Source: Anaerolineae bacterium
GTDB lineage: Bacteria > Chloroflexota > Anaerolineae > Aggregatilineales > JAFGMM01
Direction: 5' to 3'
Assembly (NCBI GenBank): GCA_027494055.1
Contig: JAOSJO010000025.1
Span: 483,329-547,328, forward strand
DNA: 64,000 bases
A program made the position numbers and the translations under genes. Under the pieces are notes generated by a model. The model was not told the origin of the DNA. It saw nothing but the letters and a program-made list of their open reading frames with translations, and did no database searches. Below, one piece after another: positions 1-8,119 of this stretch (within the stretch, counting starts at the first letter, position 1; every line of letters starts with the position of its first letter).

Positions 1-556
1 CCGGTCGATGTGGCCTGGGCCGACTGGGGCCAGCAGAACATCTCGCTGCCGAGCAACCTGGGCTACCTGCTCGACCCGGCGATCAACGACGCCGAGACCA
101 CCCTGCTGCAGAACATCTACTCGCGCATCACACCGCAGCGCTATTGGGATGGGCCGTTCGCCCTGCCCCCTGTACGGCGCAACCACGTCGCCTTTTGGCG
201 TGTACCGCGTCTACAACGGCAGTTTCACCTCGCGCCACACCGGGCAGGACATCCGCGCCGTCACCGGGACGCCAATCTATGCCTCGGCGGGAGGCCGGGT
301 GGTGCTCGCCGAGCGCCTCGATATTCGCGGCAACATGGTCATCATCGACCACGGGTGGGGTGTGTTCACCGGCTACTGCCACCTCTCGGAGATCACGGTG
401 AAGCCCGGCCAGTTGCTCGAAGCCGGGCAGCCCATCGGGTTGAGCGGCAACACGGGCCGCAGCACCGGGCCGCACCTCCACTGGGAGATGGCGGTGGGCG
501 GCGCGTGGATCGACCCGCTCAGTTGGACCGAACCGGCCTTACCCACGACCAAATAG
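1..556 (+). CDS. M23 (LytM-type) metallopeptidase, 3' part, frameshifted
   Basis: The gene enters from the left edge, so its start is not visible. The last 120 or so residues form a LytM/M23 fold: 'SRHTGQDIRA' supplies the first His and Asp metal ligands and 'GPHLHWEM' the closing HxH. The family cuts peptide cross-links in peptidoglycan or acts as a non-catalytic activator, outside the membrane. The N-terminal half reads in frame 1 and the peptidase half in frame 2; the switch falls in the five-C run at 166-170, where four Cs would give a continuous protein. The all-helical upstream part ('WGQQNISLPSNLGYLL') is not recognised. The stop is TAG at 554-556. Confidence 0.8.
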   Translation, partial: RSMWPGPTGASRTSRCRATWATCSTRRSTTPRPPCCRTSTRASHRSAIGMGRSPCPLYGATTSPFGVYRVYNGSFTSRHTGQDIRAVTGTPIYASAGGRVVLAERLDIRGNMVIIDHGWGVFTGYCHLSEITVKPGQLLEAGQPIGLSGNTGRSTGPHLHWEMAVGGAWIDPLSWTEPALPTTK

Positions 557-579
557 ACGCGCGTCAGCTGACGCGCGTC
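556..579. repeat. perfect 24-bp palindrome overlapping the M23 stop
   Basis: The 24 bases from 556 to 579 equal their own reverse complement (half-site GACGCGCGTCAG). The palindrome begins on the last base of the stop codon and is not followed by a T run, so it is not a classic terminator. It may act as an mRNA 3'-end hairpin or a dimeric protein site. Confidence 0.6.
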
Positions 580-618
580 AGCTTTCTGGGCTTTGCCAAA
601 CGACGCTTCGAACAAATA

Positions 619-650
619 GGGGCGCAGCGCTGCTGCGCCCTTACCTTTTG
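619..650 (+). terminator. hairpin with a T-rich tail after the M23 gene
   Basis: GGGCGCAGC (620-628) pairs with GCTGCGCCC (632-640) around a 3-base loop, followed by TTACCTTTT. It resembles a rho-independent terminator for the M23 gene. The gggg-arm-cccc form also resembles the dispersed palindromes seen near 21.6 and 54.9 kb. Confidence 0.55.
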
Positions 651-765
651 GTTTGTGATCGGTTTGTGAGTCTTGCACTGAACCGAAAGGCATGGTAAAT
701 TGGTTAATGACAACGTTATTTTTCGTTTGCTCCCGGTTATCTAACACCATCCGGAGTCGCCGACT

Positions 766-1452
766 ATGCCCGAAAAAATCCTGATCATCGACGACGAAGA
801 GACCACCGTCCAACTGCTGACCATCCTGTTCGAACGCAGGGGGTTCGAAGTCATCAAGGCGTACCGCGCGGAGGATGGCCTCCGCAAGGCCTACCGCACG
901 CACCCAGACCTGGTGCTCCTCGACATCATGATGCCCGACATGGATGGCTGGGAGGTCTGCCGCCGGCTGCGCGAACTCTCGGATGTGCCCATCATCTACC
1001 TGACGGCGCGCAGCGAGATTCGCGACGTGGTGCGCGGGCTGGAGATGGGCGCGGACGATTACATCGTCAAGCCCTACGACAACGACGAGGTGGTGGCCCG
1101 CGTCCGCGCGCACCTGCGCCGCGCGCCCACGTCGTCCATTTCGGAAGAGTTGGCGTTCGACGGCGGCAACTTCCGCATCAACTTCCTCAACCGGGAGGTG
1201 CGCGTGCGCGGGCGCATCGTGCACCTGACACCCAAGGAGTTCAACCTGCTGGGCGTGCTGGTGCGCAACGCCGGCCGCGTGCTCACGCGCACCGAGCTGG
1301 TCACCGAGGCGTGGGGGCCGGAGTACGCCGACGCCATTGACAGCCTCAAGCTCTACATCCACTACCTGCGGCAGAAGATCGAGAACGACCCGCAGAAGCC
1401 GGAGTACATCCTGACCTCGCGCGGCGTCGGCTATCGCTTCGCCAACCGGTAG
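766..1452 (+). CDS. OmpR/PhoB-family response regulator
   Basis: A complete 228-residue two-component regulator. The receiver domain (about 4-117) has the acidic pair D9-D10, the phospho-acceptor D53 in 'LLDIMMPDMDGW', T80 and K102 ('DDYIVKP'). The C-terminal winged helix (about 130-226) contains the typical 'HLTPKEFNLLGVLVRNAGRV' and 'GVGYRF' signatures. It should bind tandem DNA sites once phosphorylated. No histidine kinase lies beside it, so its partner is elsewhere. The start ATG has CCGGAG about eight bases upstream, and a strong terminator follows. Confidence 0.95.
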   Translation: MPEKILIIDDEETTVQLLTILFERRGFEVIKAYRAEDGLRKAYRTHPDLVLLDIMMPDMDGWEVCRRLRELSDVPIIYLTARSEIRDVVRGLEMGADDYIVKPYDNDEVVARVRAHLRRAPTSSISEELAFDGGNFRINFLNREVRVRGRIVHLTPKEFNLLGVLVRNAGRVLTRTELVTEAWGPEYADAIDSLKLYIHYLRQKIENDPQKPEYILTSRGVGYRFANR

Positions 1453-1479
1453 CCCGACAGCGACCGCACACAAAAACTG

Positions 1480-1510
1480 ACGCCCCGTGCGCAGCGCGCG
1501 GGGCGTTTTT
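1480..1510 (+). terminator. rho-independent terminator after the response regulator
   Basis: ACGCCCCG (1480-1487) pairs with CGGGGCGT (1499-1506) and is followed by a T run (1506-1510). An A-run precedes the stem, so it could also work for the convergent minus-strand gene ending at 1541. Confidence 0.8.
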
Positions 1511-1540
1511 GGTTCGAGCCGGGCAGGGGGCGCGGCAGCG

Positions 1541-2653
1541 TCAGCCCTGGCCGCTCTCTTCCATGATGCGCAGCGGCACGTGCAGCAGGTTGGCGATGGC
1601 CGCAGCCGCCTGAACCGCCTGCGGCGAGCCGCCGCCCTCCGGCGGCTTCTCCGCGTTCTCGGCGAACACCATGGCGTCGCCAGCGGTCTGCGCAAACACC
1701 AGCCAGTCGCCCGCGCGCCGCCGCCCGCGATGTTGCGCGCGACCATCGCCTTGACCGCGCGCAGCGGCATTGGCGCGCGCGCCTGCCGCCGCAAGAAGCG
1801 CACCCAGCGACCCAGCGTCAGCACGGAGTAGATCGCGCCCCGCGTGCGGTCGAAAACGACATCGACCGCGCGCATCAGGCGGATCGCCAGAAAGACGCTC
1901 ATGACCGCGAGCGTGACCATCACCAGCAGGCCGGCGAAGGGCAGCCACGGCTCGTGCACCGGGGCGTAGGGCGTCACCAGCGAGCGCGTCGCGATGAAGC
2001 CGAAGAGCACAGCCAGCAGGAGGTTGAAGACAACCTGAAGGCACTGGTTTCGCACCCACCTGCCGGCGTACTCCAGCCGCAGGCCGGCGGGCGTCTGCCG
2101 GAGCACCTTCGGACCCAGGACAATTGGCAGATCGTAGACGATCTGCGCCGGCGGCATGGGCGGCGGCGGGGGAGGCCGGGCGCAACAACGCCGACGGCGA
2201 CACGGGCGGCGGCGCGTCCGCGTTTGGGGTGGGCGGCGGCACCGGCGTGGTCACGACCGGGTCGCGGATGACGCGCAGCGGGGCGCTCAACGCCTCGGCG
2301 AGGGCGCGGGCGGCGCGCTGCGCCGACGTGCTGTGCTGGTCGCGGGGAGCCGGCGGGAAGCGCACCAGCTCGCACCACCGGTCGCCCTCAGCGCCGCGCA
2401 GTTGCAGGCCCAGCAGCCAGCACCGCTGATCGGGCGCCCAGCCGACGACCACCTGCGCCACCTGCTCGCCCGTGATCCAGTTCCCTGGCGGCAGGCCGTG
2501 CTTCCTGCCGAAATCCTGCCGGTAGAACAGGACCGCGCCCTTGCGCTGGGCTTCGAGCACGGGCAGGCGCTCAAAGCTGTTGACCTGGAACAGGCGCCAC
2601 CTGTCGTCGTTGAGTTCGATCAGTTGGCCGGGCGCAGCGGCGATTTCTTCCAT
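1541..2653 (-). CDS. hypothetical two-helix membrane protein, frameshifted
   Basis: Not recognised. The N-terminal 125 residues ('LIELNDDRWRLFQV...') look like a soluble domain, followed by a Pro-rich linker, two strong membrane segments ('VVFNLLLAVLFGFIATRSLV' and a 'LLVMVTLAVMSVFLAI' helix) and a soluble tail that mentions no known motif. Three reading-frame segments must be joined: a switch in the G run near 2168-2172 and another in the GGC-rich stretch near 1722-1732. The repaired length is about 370 residues. It converges on the response regulator and diverges from tdk. A component of the cell envelope is the most that can be inferred. Confidence 0.6.
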   Translation of the reverse strand: MEEIAAAPGQLIELNDDRWRLFQVNSFERLPVLEAQRKGAVLFYRQDFGRKHGLPPGNWITGEQVAQVVVGWAPDQRCWLLGLQLRGAEGDRWCELVRFPPAPRDQHSTSAQRAARALAEALSAPLRVIRDPVVTTPVPPPTPNADAPPPVSPSALLRPASPAAAHAAGADRLRSANCPGSEGAPADARRPAAGVRRQVGAKPVPSGCLQPPAGCALRLHRDALAGDALRPGARAVAALRRPAGDGHARGHERLSGDPPDARGRCRFRPHAGRDLLRADAGSLGALLAAAGARANAAARGQGDGRAQHRGRRRAGDWLVFAQTAGDAMVFAENAEKPPEGGGSPQAVQAAAAIANLLHVPLRIMEESGQG

Positions 2654-2727
2654 AACGGTGAGACGCCTTGGTGAGACGGGTAAATTCGCAAGATCGTGTC
2701 ATGCTCAAGTCTACCGCTTGTGCGCGG

Positions 2728-2755
2728 TTGCGCCAGTATTTTGGCGCGGTACAAT
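2728..2755 (+). promoter_or_regulatory. sigma-70-like promoter for tdk
   Basis: TTGCGC (2728-2733), a 16-base spacer and TACAAT (2750-2755). The start codon of tdk lies 60 bases downstream, with a palindrome between them. Confidence 0.5.
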
Positions 2756-2765
2756 TTCGCTGTGC

Positions 2766-2798
2766 AGCTCCCAGGGAGTTTGAAGCTCCCTGGGAGCT
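2766..2798. repeat. AGCT-ended palindrome in the tdk leader
   Basis: AGCTCCCAGGGAG (2766-2778) is the exact inverse complement of 2786-2798, around a 7-base loop. It lies inside the predicted tdk 5' leader. Its design (AGCT at both outer ends, a 13-15 bp arm) matches the palindrome at 8878-8910, so it may be a mobile or REP-like unit instead of a gene-specific regulator. Confidence 0.65.
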
Positions 2799-2815
2799 AT
2801 GAATGGAGGCGTGCG

Positions 2816-3444
2816 ATGTCCCACCAGGTAAAGAACCCGTCCGATCCCATGCTGCGCAGCCCCGATGGGCGCGGCTGGATCGAGGTGATCTGCGGCGGCA
2901 TGTTCAGCGGCAAGACCGAGGAACTGCTACGGCGGCTGCGCCACGTGCAACACGCGCGGCTGCGCTACCTGGTGTTCACGCCCGCCGCCGACACGCGCTA
3001 CGACGCCAGCCGCCTGGTGAGCCACGTGGGCACCAAGCTGGAGGCGCGCCCGGTCCAGACCATCGACGACGTGCTGGCGGCGGTCAACCAGCACCCCGGC
3101 CTGCAGGTGGTCGCCATCGACGAGATTCAGTTTCTCGTCAACCCGCCTGAAGCGACGGTGGAGGCGTGCCAGCAAATGGCCGACCAGGGCCTGCGCGTCA
3201 TCGTCGCCGGGTTGGACCAGGACTTCCGCGCGCAGCCCTTCCCCCGATACCGCAGTTGATGGCGATTGCCGAGCACGTGGAGAAGCTGCTGGCGATCTGC
3301 ACCCGCTGCGGCAACTACGCCGGGCGCTCGCAGCGGCTCATCAACGGGCGGCCCGCCCCCTTCGACGCGCCGACCATCGCCGTCGGCGGCGAGGAACTCT
3401 ACGAGCCGCGCTGCCGCCACTGCTACGAGTGGCCGGACGGGTAG
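2816..3444 (+). CDS. tdk: thymidine kinase (type II), frameshifted
   Basis: It phosphorylates thymidine to dTMP for salvage. The P-loop is at residues 27-33 ('GGMFSGKTEE'), followed by 'AIDEIQFL' with the Walker B acid, the lasso region 'PQLMAIAEHVEKL', and the zinc site formed by 'CTRCGNY' and 'CRHCYEW'. The frame changes in the five-C run at 3240-3244; a sixth C restores 'PFPPIPQLMAIAE', exactly as the family reads. The repaired length of about 210 residues is normal. The ATG at 2816 was chosen because the longer upstream frame runs through the promoter and palindrome. Confidence 0.92.
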
Positions 3445-3457
3445 CGACGGCACGCTT

Positions 3458-3507
3458 CCGGCGCGACGCGCCGGCCTGGATCAACAAGGGCGCGGTTTCC
3501 CGCGCCC
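3458..3507. terminator. two hairpins between convergent tdk and the ABC ATPase gene
   Basis: CCGGCGCG (3458-3465) pairs with 3467-3474, and GGGCGCGG (3488-3495) pairs with CCGCGCCC (3500-3507). There is no T tract, but two stable stems in the 100-base gap between convergent genes suggest transcription stop or 3'-end protection. Confidence 0.45.
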
Positions 3508-3544
3508 CGAAGTGCGATCTTGTATTGCGGTCCGGCGCGCCCGG

Positions 3545-4909
3545 CTATCTGCACCCTTCCGCATCTGAGCACGACAGGCCGAAGGCGTCGCGCAACGCCT
3601 CGGCGGCGGCGTTGCGCACGTTTGAGTAGTTGTCGCGCAGCATCTCCTCCAGCGGTCCCCGCGCGCGGTCATCGCCGATTTTGCCGAGCGAGCGCGCGGC
3701 GCTCTCGCGCACGTTCTCGCTCTCGTCGCTGAGCGCCTGAATCAGCGGCTCGACCGAGGCGGGGTGTCGATTGCGCTCAGCGCCCAGCGCCGAGGCGGCA
3801 ATCGCGCGCCGGCCAGGGTCGGCGTCGTTGAGCAGTTGATCGATCAGAGTCTGGATGTTCTCCGGGACTTCGACCTCTTCCGTGGGGGTGGGCGACGGCG
3901 TGGGGGTGGGCGACGCCGGGCTGAAGACGCCGCCGCCAGCCAGCAGCAGAAGCAAGATGAAGATGCCTATCGCCGCCACACTCAAGACCGTGTTCCGGCT
4001 GCGGGCGCTTGCCTGCTTCGCCGCCTGGACAGTCGGCGCGGCGGCTTTCTCCACCAGGTCGTGCAGCGCGCGCTCTTCGGCACCGCGCTTCTCAATGACC
4101 GCCGTCAACTTCTCCGGGACGGGGCCGCCCATAATCATGCCGGCGATCTCCTGCTGCGAGACCTCGTCGCGCATGAAGTCGCCGACCTTATTGCCGTGGC
4201 TGATGATCGTGAACCGGTCGGCGACCTGGTAGACGTGGCCGACGTTGTGGGTGATAAAGATCACGCCCAGGCCGGCCTCCTTCGCGGCGAGGGTGTAGTC
4301 GAGCACCTTCTTCGTCTCGCCCACCGAGAGCGCCGAGGTCGGCTCGTCGAGGATCAGCAGCTTGGAGCCGAAAAACACACAGCGGCCAATGGCGATGGAC
4401 TGCCGCTCGCCGCCGGACAGGCGCAGCACTTCCTCTTCAGGGCGGCGGATTTCGATGCCGATATGGTCCAGCGCCTCCACCGTCTGGCTGTTCATGACCT
4501 CTTTGTCCATGAACCTGACCGGCCCGATCTGCTGTTGTGGCTCGCGGCCCAGGTAGAAGTTGCGCGCGATGCTCATCAGGTTGACCAGCGCCAGGTCCTG
4601 ATACACCGTTTCGATGCCCAGCGCGCGCGCGGTCTTGGGTGAATCGATGATGACGGGTTTGCCTTCGAAGTAAATCTGCCCGGTTGTCGGGGGGTGGATG
4701 CCGGTGAGCACCTTAATCAGCGTGGACTTGCCCGCGCCGTTGTCGCCCAGCAGCCCCACGACCTCGCCGCTGTTGACGACGAAATCCACGTCGCGCAGCG
4801 CCTCGATCAAGCCGAAGCGCATGGTGATGTCGCGCATGTACACCAGCGGCGGGCTGCTGCCGTCGCCGCGCCCGTTGCCCGGTCCGTTGCTCGGTGTGTT
4901 CTCCGCCAT
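3545..4909 (-). CDS. sugar ABC transporter ATPase fused to a membrane helix and extracytoplasmic HEAT repeats
   Basis: 454 residues and uninterrupted. Residues 22-262 are a single carbohydrate-type (FrcA/RbsA-half) ATPase: Walker A 'GDNGAGKST' (55-63), signature 'LSGGE' (164-168), Walker B 'LLILDEP' (184-190), switch H221. After a charged linker comes one strong membrane helix (about 307-329), a 'SPTPTPSPTPTEE' linker (331-349) and two to three PBS-lyase-type HEAT repeats (about 351-445, e.g. 'SDESENVRESAARSLGKIG'). The ATPase is cytosolic, so a single crossing puts the HEAT part outside. Transport ATPases of this family normally end near residue 260. It is the last gene of the operon, eight bases after the permease. 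The fusion reads in one frame with no break. Confidence 0.9.
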   Translation of the reverse strand: MAENTPSNGPGNGRGDGSSPPLVYMRDITMRFGLIEALRDVDFVVNSGEVVGLLGDNGAGKSTLIKVLTGIHPPTTGQIYFEGKPVIIDSPKTARALGIETVYQDLALVNLMSIARNFYLGREPQQQIGPVRFMDKEVMNSQTVEALDHIGIEIRRPEEEVLRLSGGERQSIAIGRCVFFGSKLLILDEPTSALSVGETKKVLDYTLAAKEAGLGVIFITHNVGHVYQVADRFTIISHGNKVGDFMRDEVSQQEIAGMIMGGPVPEKLTAVIEKRGAEERALHDLVEKAAAPTVQAAKQASARSRNTVLSVAAIGIFILLLLLAGGGVFSPASPTPTPSPTPTEEVEVPENIQTLIDQLLNDADPGRRAIAASALGAERNRHPASVEPLIQALSDESENVRESAARSLGKIGDDRARGPLEEMLRDNYSNVRNAAAEALRDAFGLSCSDAEGCR

Positions 4910-4917
4910 GCTGCCCC

Positions 4918-6318
4918 CTACCGCTGCCGCCGGATGTTCGTGTTGATGACAACCGCGCCAATCATGATCGCGCCCAACACGCCCCGGAACCAGTTCGTAT
5001 CAACGTTGATGAGGACCAGGCCGGTCCTCAAGATGCCGCTAATCAGCACGCCCAACACCGACCCGATGATGCTGCCATAGCCGCCGGTGAGCAACGTCCC
5101 GCCGATGACGACTGCTGCGATCACATCGAGTTCGTAGCCCTGGCCGCGCAGCGGCTCCACCACCGTGAACCGCGCCGCCTCCATCAGGCCGGCGACGGCG
5201 GCGAGCGTCCCGGAGAGCATGAAGGCCATGACCTTTACACGCCGCACGTTGATGCCCTGCGCGCGCGCCGCGCCGGGGTTGCCGCCGGTCGCGAAGACCG
5301 CGTTGCCGAACCGGGTCTGGTTCAGCGCGACCGTGAACACCGCCGCCAGGAGGAACCACCACAAGATGGACGCCAGGTAGTTGCCGGGCAGGTCCCGCAG
5401 TTGCCCGTTTAGAAGCGTGAAGAACGGTACTTCGACGATGTTGTTCAGGTCCCCGATGTACTGGAGGAAGATCGACACCGCAATCACCGCGCCAGCCAGG
5501 ATGACGACGCCGATCAGCCCCAGCCGGATCGCCGGGCCGAACGTTCCGTTACCGCTGCGGTACTTCTTGAGGTTGAACTTCACGGCCGGCCAGGAGAAGA
5601 ACGCGACCAGCGCGACCGCCCCGATGGCGAGGCCAATCACCACGAGCGGGTGCAATTGCACAATGATCGGAGGCTGCAAATAGCGCGCTATCGCCCCGCC
5701 GGGGATCGTGTTGAGCACGAACGCGCGATAGATATACAGCGTGCCCAGGGTGACAATGAAAGAAGGGATCCGGGTCGAGATGACCATCAAGCCGTTGAGC
5801 AGCCCCATCACCGCGCCCGTTAACAGCGCAATTGCCGCGGCAACCAGGCCGGGCAGCGGCGCATATGAGATGCCCAGGGACTGCACTGCGTCTTGGGGCA
5901 GGAGCATCTGCACCAGCCCGCCCAGGCCGCGGTCTGCGCCGATGATGAACACCAGCGCCGTGAAACCGAGCATCGAGCCAACCGAAAGGTCGAACTCGCC
6001 GGCGATCATAAGGATGGTGACGCCGACAGCGATAATGCCGTATGAGGTCGCGTTGGAGACGACCGAGGAAACCGAACGCGCGTCAAGGATTTGCGGCGAG
6101 CGCATCCCGATGATGTTTCCCTGGGCGTCATACTGAAGCCCTGTGGCGATCACAAAGAAAAGCAGGACGGCGACGAAGCCAAAGACGGCGCCGGCCTCAG
6201 GCGACCGGCTGACGCGCTCGCGCAGGACCTCCCAGTAGAGGCCGATGCCCTTTCGTTCTGAGGTGAGCGAAACTTCTCGTGCCAACGCCGTTTCCCTTTG
6301 CTGCTGGAACGCGGTCAA
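4918..6318 (-). CDS. sugar ABC transporter permease (RbsC/FrcC family)
   Basis: A 466-residue membrane protein of the BPD_transp_2 family, which forms the channel of ribose/fructose/xylose-type importers. It has about ten membrane segments, the family motif 'IAGEFDLSVGSMLGFTALVF' and the C-terminal 'GGTLLTGGYGSIIGSVLGVL'. It is longer than typical (about 330), mainly through a central insert (about residues 225-310) with two extra hydrophobic segments, as in XylH-type permeases. It lies between the binding-protein gene and the ATPase gene, so the three form one importer. The substrate cannot be told from sequence alone. Confidence 0.93.
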   Translation of the reverse strand: MTAFQQQRETALAREVSLTSERKGIGLYWEVLRERVSRSPEAGAVFGFVAVLLFFVIATGLQYDAQGNIIGMRSPQILDARSVSSVVSNATSYGIIAVGVTILMIAGEFDLSVGSMLGFTALVFIIGADRGLGGLVQMLLPQDAVQSLGISYAPLPGLVAAAIALLTGAVMGLLNGLMVISTRIPSFIVTLGTLYIYRAFVLNTIPGGAIARYLQPPIIVQLHPLVVIGLAIGAVALVAFFSWPAVKFNLKKYRSGNGTFGPAIRLGLIGVVILAGAVIAVSIFLQYIGDLNNIVEVPFFTLLNGQLRDLPGNYLASILWWFLLAAVFTVALNQTRFGNAVFATGGNPGAARAQGINVRRVKVMAFMLSGTLAAVAGLMEAARFTVVEPLRGQGYELDVIAAVVIGGTLLTGGYGSIIGSVLGVLISGILRTGLVLINVDTNWFRGVLGAIMIGAVVINTNIRRQR

Positions 6319-6347
6319 GCGCTAGAGGATACACACCTATCGGGTAG

Positions 6348-6371
6348 GGGAGGGGTCGCGTGACCCCTCCC
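6348..6371 (-). terminator. intercistronic hairpin between binding-protein and permease genes
   Basis: GGGAGGGGTC (6348-6357) pairs with GACCCCTCCC (6362-6371) around GCGT. It sits just after the binding-protein stop with no T run. Such hairpins often stabilise or partly terminate the message, so that binding protein is made in excess over permease. Confidence 0.55.
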
Positions 6372-6393
6372 TTCAAAGCGAAGCGGCTCCAGA

Positions 6394-7359
6394 TTAGCGG
6401 TAGCCGGCCTGGTTCAGCTCGATGACGCGGGCGACGTTGCTCGCGTCCACGATGTTCGGGCCGGTGAAGATGTCATTGGCGGGCTTGAGCAGGTACTGGC
6501 TGTTGAGGAAGAGCCAGATAACCGTCTCGAAGCCCTGGACGTAGGGCTGCTGGTCCACGCACAGCAGCGAGCGCCCGTCCTGGATGGCCTCGAAGATCGC
6601 CGGGCTGGTGTCGAACGTGGCATGGATAATCTGGTCTGAGGTGACGCCGTTCTCTTCGGCGTACTGATAGTACGACTCCGCCGGGCCAGGGCCAAGGGTC
6701 ACGATCGCGTTGGCCTCGGGGTTCGCGGCGAAGGCGTCGCCGATCAGGCCCGCCGAACCGGACACGTTGTAGTCAATGGTGAAGCGGATGACGGGAATGC
6801 CCTCCGCGGCCATGACGTCCTCGACGCCGTTGCAGCGCGCCTCAAGGCCGGTGTGGCCGACTTCCTGGATGGGGCACAGCACCGCGGTGATCTCGCGGTC
6901 GGCCAGCAGCCGGCGAGCCACTTCCTGGCCGGCGATGAATTCGCTCGTGCCGACGTAGAACAGGTGCGGCACGCGCTCGTCGACCGGGCGGGTGTCCTGG
7001 GTGTTGAACGCAATCACGGGGATGCCGGCCTCAGCCGCGCGGTTCATCGCGTCCTCGATGAGGGCCGGGACCGGCTCGGTCGTGCCGATGCCGGCGGGGT
7101 TGGCGGCAAGCGCGTCATCCCAGAAGCCGACCATCGCCTCGTTGGAGGCGGTGTCCGCGCCCAGCCACTCCGCATCCACATCCAGGAACGCGGCGGCGTC
7201 GGTCATACCCTTGATGACGGTTACCCAGAAGACGTTGCCGGGGCCACCGTGCGCAATCAGGAAGAACTTCGGCCTTGCTTCCTGGGCCGAGAGTCCGCCG
7301 ACTGCCGTCAGCAACATGCCGGCGATGATGAGCAAAATGGCGACGTTTCGCTTACGCAT
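6394..7359 (-). CDS. periplasmic sugar-binding protein of the ABC importer
   Basis: 321 residues of the Peripla_BP_4 (ribose-binding-like) family. A Sec signal peptide occupies about 1-25 ('AILLIIAGMLLTAVGG', cleavage near 'LSAQEA') without a lipobox Cys, so the protein is released instead of lipid-anchored. Typical motifs include 'GIPVIAFNTQD' and the two-lobe repeat. Two internal Cys in 'AVLCPIQEVGHTGLEARCNG' may form a disulfide. It is first in the operon, with AGGAGAGGAG upstream of the ATG, and is followed by a hairpin and then the permease gene. Confidence 0.93.
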   Translation of the reverse strand: MRKRNVAILLIIAGMLLTAVGGLSAQEARPKFFLIAHGGPGNVFWVTVIKGMTDAAAFLDVDAEWLGADTASNEAMVGFWDDALAANPAGIGTTEPVPALIEDAMNRAAEAGIPVIAFNTQDTRPVDERVPHLFYVGTSEFIAGQEVARRLLADREITAVLCPIQEVGHTGLEARCNGVEDVMAAEGIPVIRFTIDYNVSGSAGLIGDAFAANPEANAIVTLGPGPAESYYQYAEENGVTSDQIIHATFDTSPAIFEAIQDGRSLLCVDQQPYVQGFETVIWLFLNSQYLLKPANDIFTGPNIVDASNVARVIELNQAGYR

Positions 7360-7706
7360 GGATCTTTCTCCTCTCCTCGCAGAGATTTAAAAGAAGGTCA
7401 ATTGGTAAAGCGCAAGGGCTGGGCGATGCCCAGAATGGATGGGTTCGATAGACGCCTCCTCGGTCAAGACACGGACCTGCCCTATTATACCGTAAACACC
7501 ACAAAGCGCAGCAGCCATGTGGCGGCAACGACACAACACAGTAAGGTTTATGCACGCGCACTTCGTCATACATGCGGGAGGTTGCGCAGCGACGCGGCTG
7601 ATCTGCGGGCGAATTGTAGCGCCAAACTCCACGCAAAGTTACACTACGTCGCGCCGATGATCTGCATGCTGGGGCAGATAGCGAGAAGACTCCGCGAGAG
7701 GACTCG
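7360..7706. other. divergent intergenic region, 347 bases
   Basis: It separates the minus-strand ABC operon from a small plus-strand membrane gene. The one clear element is TATAAT on the minus strand (7489 to 7484), 125 bases upstream of the binding-protein start. No convincing -35 box is seen at standard spacing. The long leader could carry control elements, but no known riboswitch was recognised. Confidence 0.5.
7484..7489 (-). promoter_or_regulatory. -10 box for the ABC operon
   Basis: A perfect TATAAT on the minus strand in otherwise GC-rich sequence, oriented toward the binding-protein gene. Confidence 0.5.
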
Positions 7707-8105
7707 ATGAGGAACCTGCTGAATCGCCTGCGCGCGTTCTGGGCTGACCACGAGCGGCGACGGACCATCGCCTGGCTCTGCGCCGTCCTGGGAGGGCTGG
7801 CGCTGATCTACGGCGCGCTTGCGTTCATCACCGCGCACAACGAATACACGCAACTCGCAGAGACGGCAGAGCGCATCGGCCCGCCGACCGACCCGAACGA
7901 CCCCAGCAACACGGCGTTCGCGCTGTTGCTGCGCGAGCGCGACCAGGCGCAAAACCGGCGCTGGCAGGGCTTGATGTTCGTCGGCCTGGGGGTTGTGGGC
8001 GTCGGGCTGGCGTTCCTGTTCTTCCCGGAGGCGGCCAAAACCCAGCCGGTTGACATCACGGCAGCCCCGCCCAGCGAGCCGCCCGACCAGGAGCGCCCAG
8101 CGTAG
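7707..8105 (+). CDS. small two-helix membrane protein, unknown function
   Basis: 132 residues, not recognised. A basic N-terminus ('MRNLLNRLRAFWADHERRR') precedes helix 1 (about 20-42). A polar segment with an Asn/Asp-rich turn ('PPTDPNDPSNTAFALLL') and an amphipathic stretch follows, then helix 2 (about 87-107, 'LMFVGLGVVGVGLAFLFF') and a Pro-rich tail. The topology predicts both ends inside. GAGAGGA precedes the ATG by eight bases. It is convergent with ccmB (15-base gap), so it is not in that operon. Confidence 0.7.
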   Translation: MRNLLNRLRAFWADHERRRTIAWLCAVLGGLALIYGALAFITAHNEYTQLAETAERIGPPTDPNDPSNTAFALLLRERDQAQNRRWQGLMFVGLGVVGVGLAFLFFPEAAKTQPVDITAAPPSEPPDQERPA

Positions 8106-8119
8106 CGCGGGTCGCCCGG

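Noticed and set aside
373..2157. A 594-codon minus-strand open frame across the response regulator gene
   Set aside because: Only its first part (about 1,720-2,157) belongs to a real gene. The rest is antisense to the response regulator and M23 gene and has no protein-like pattern.
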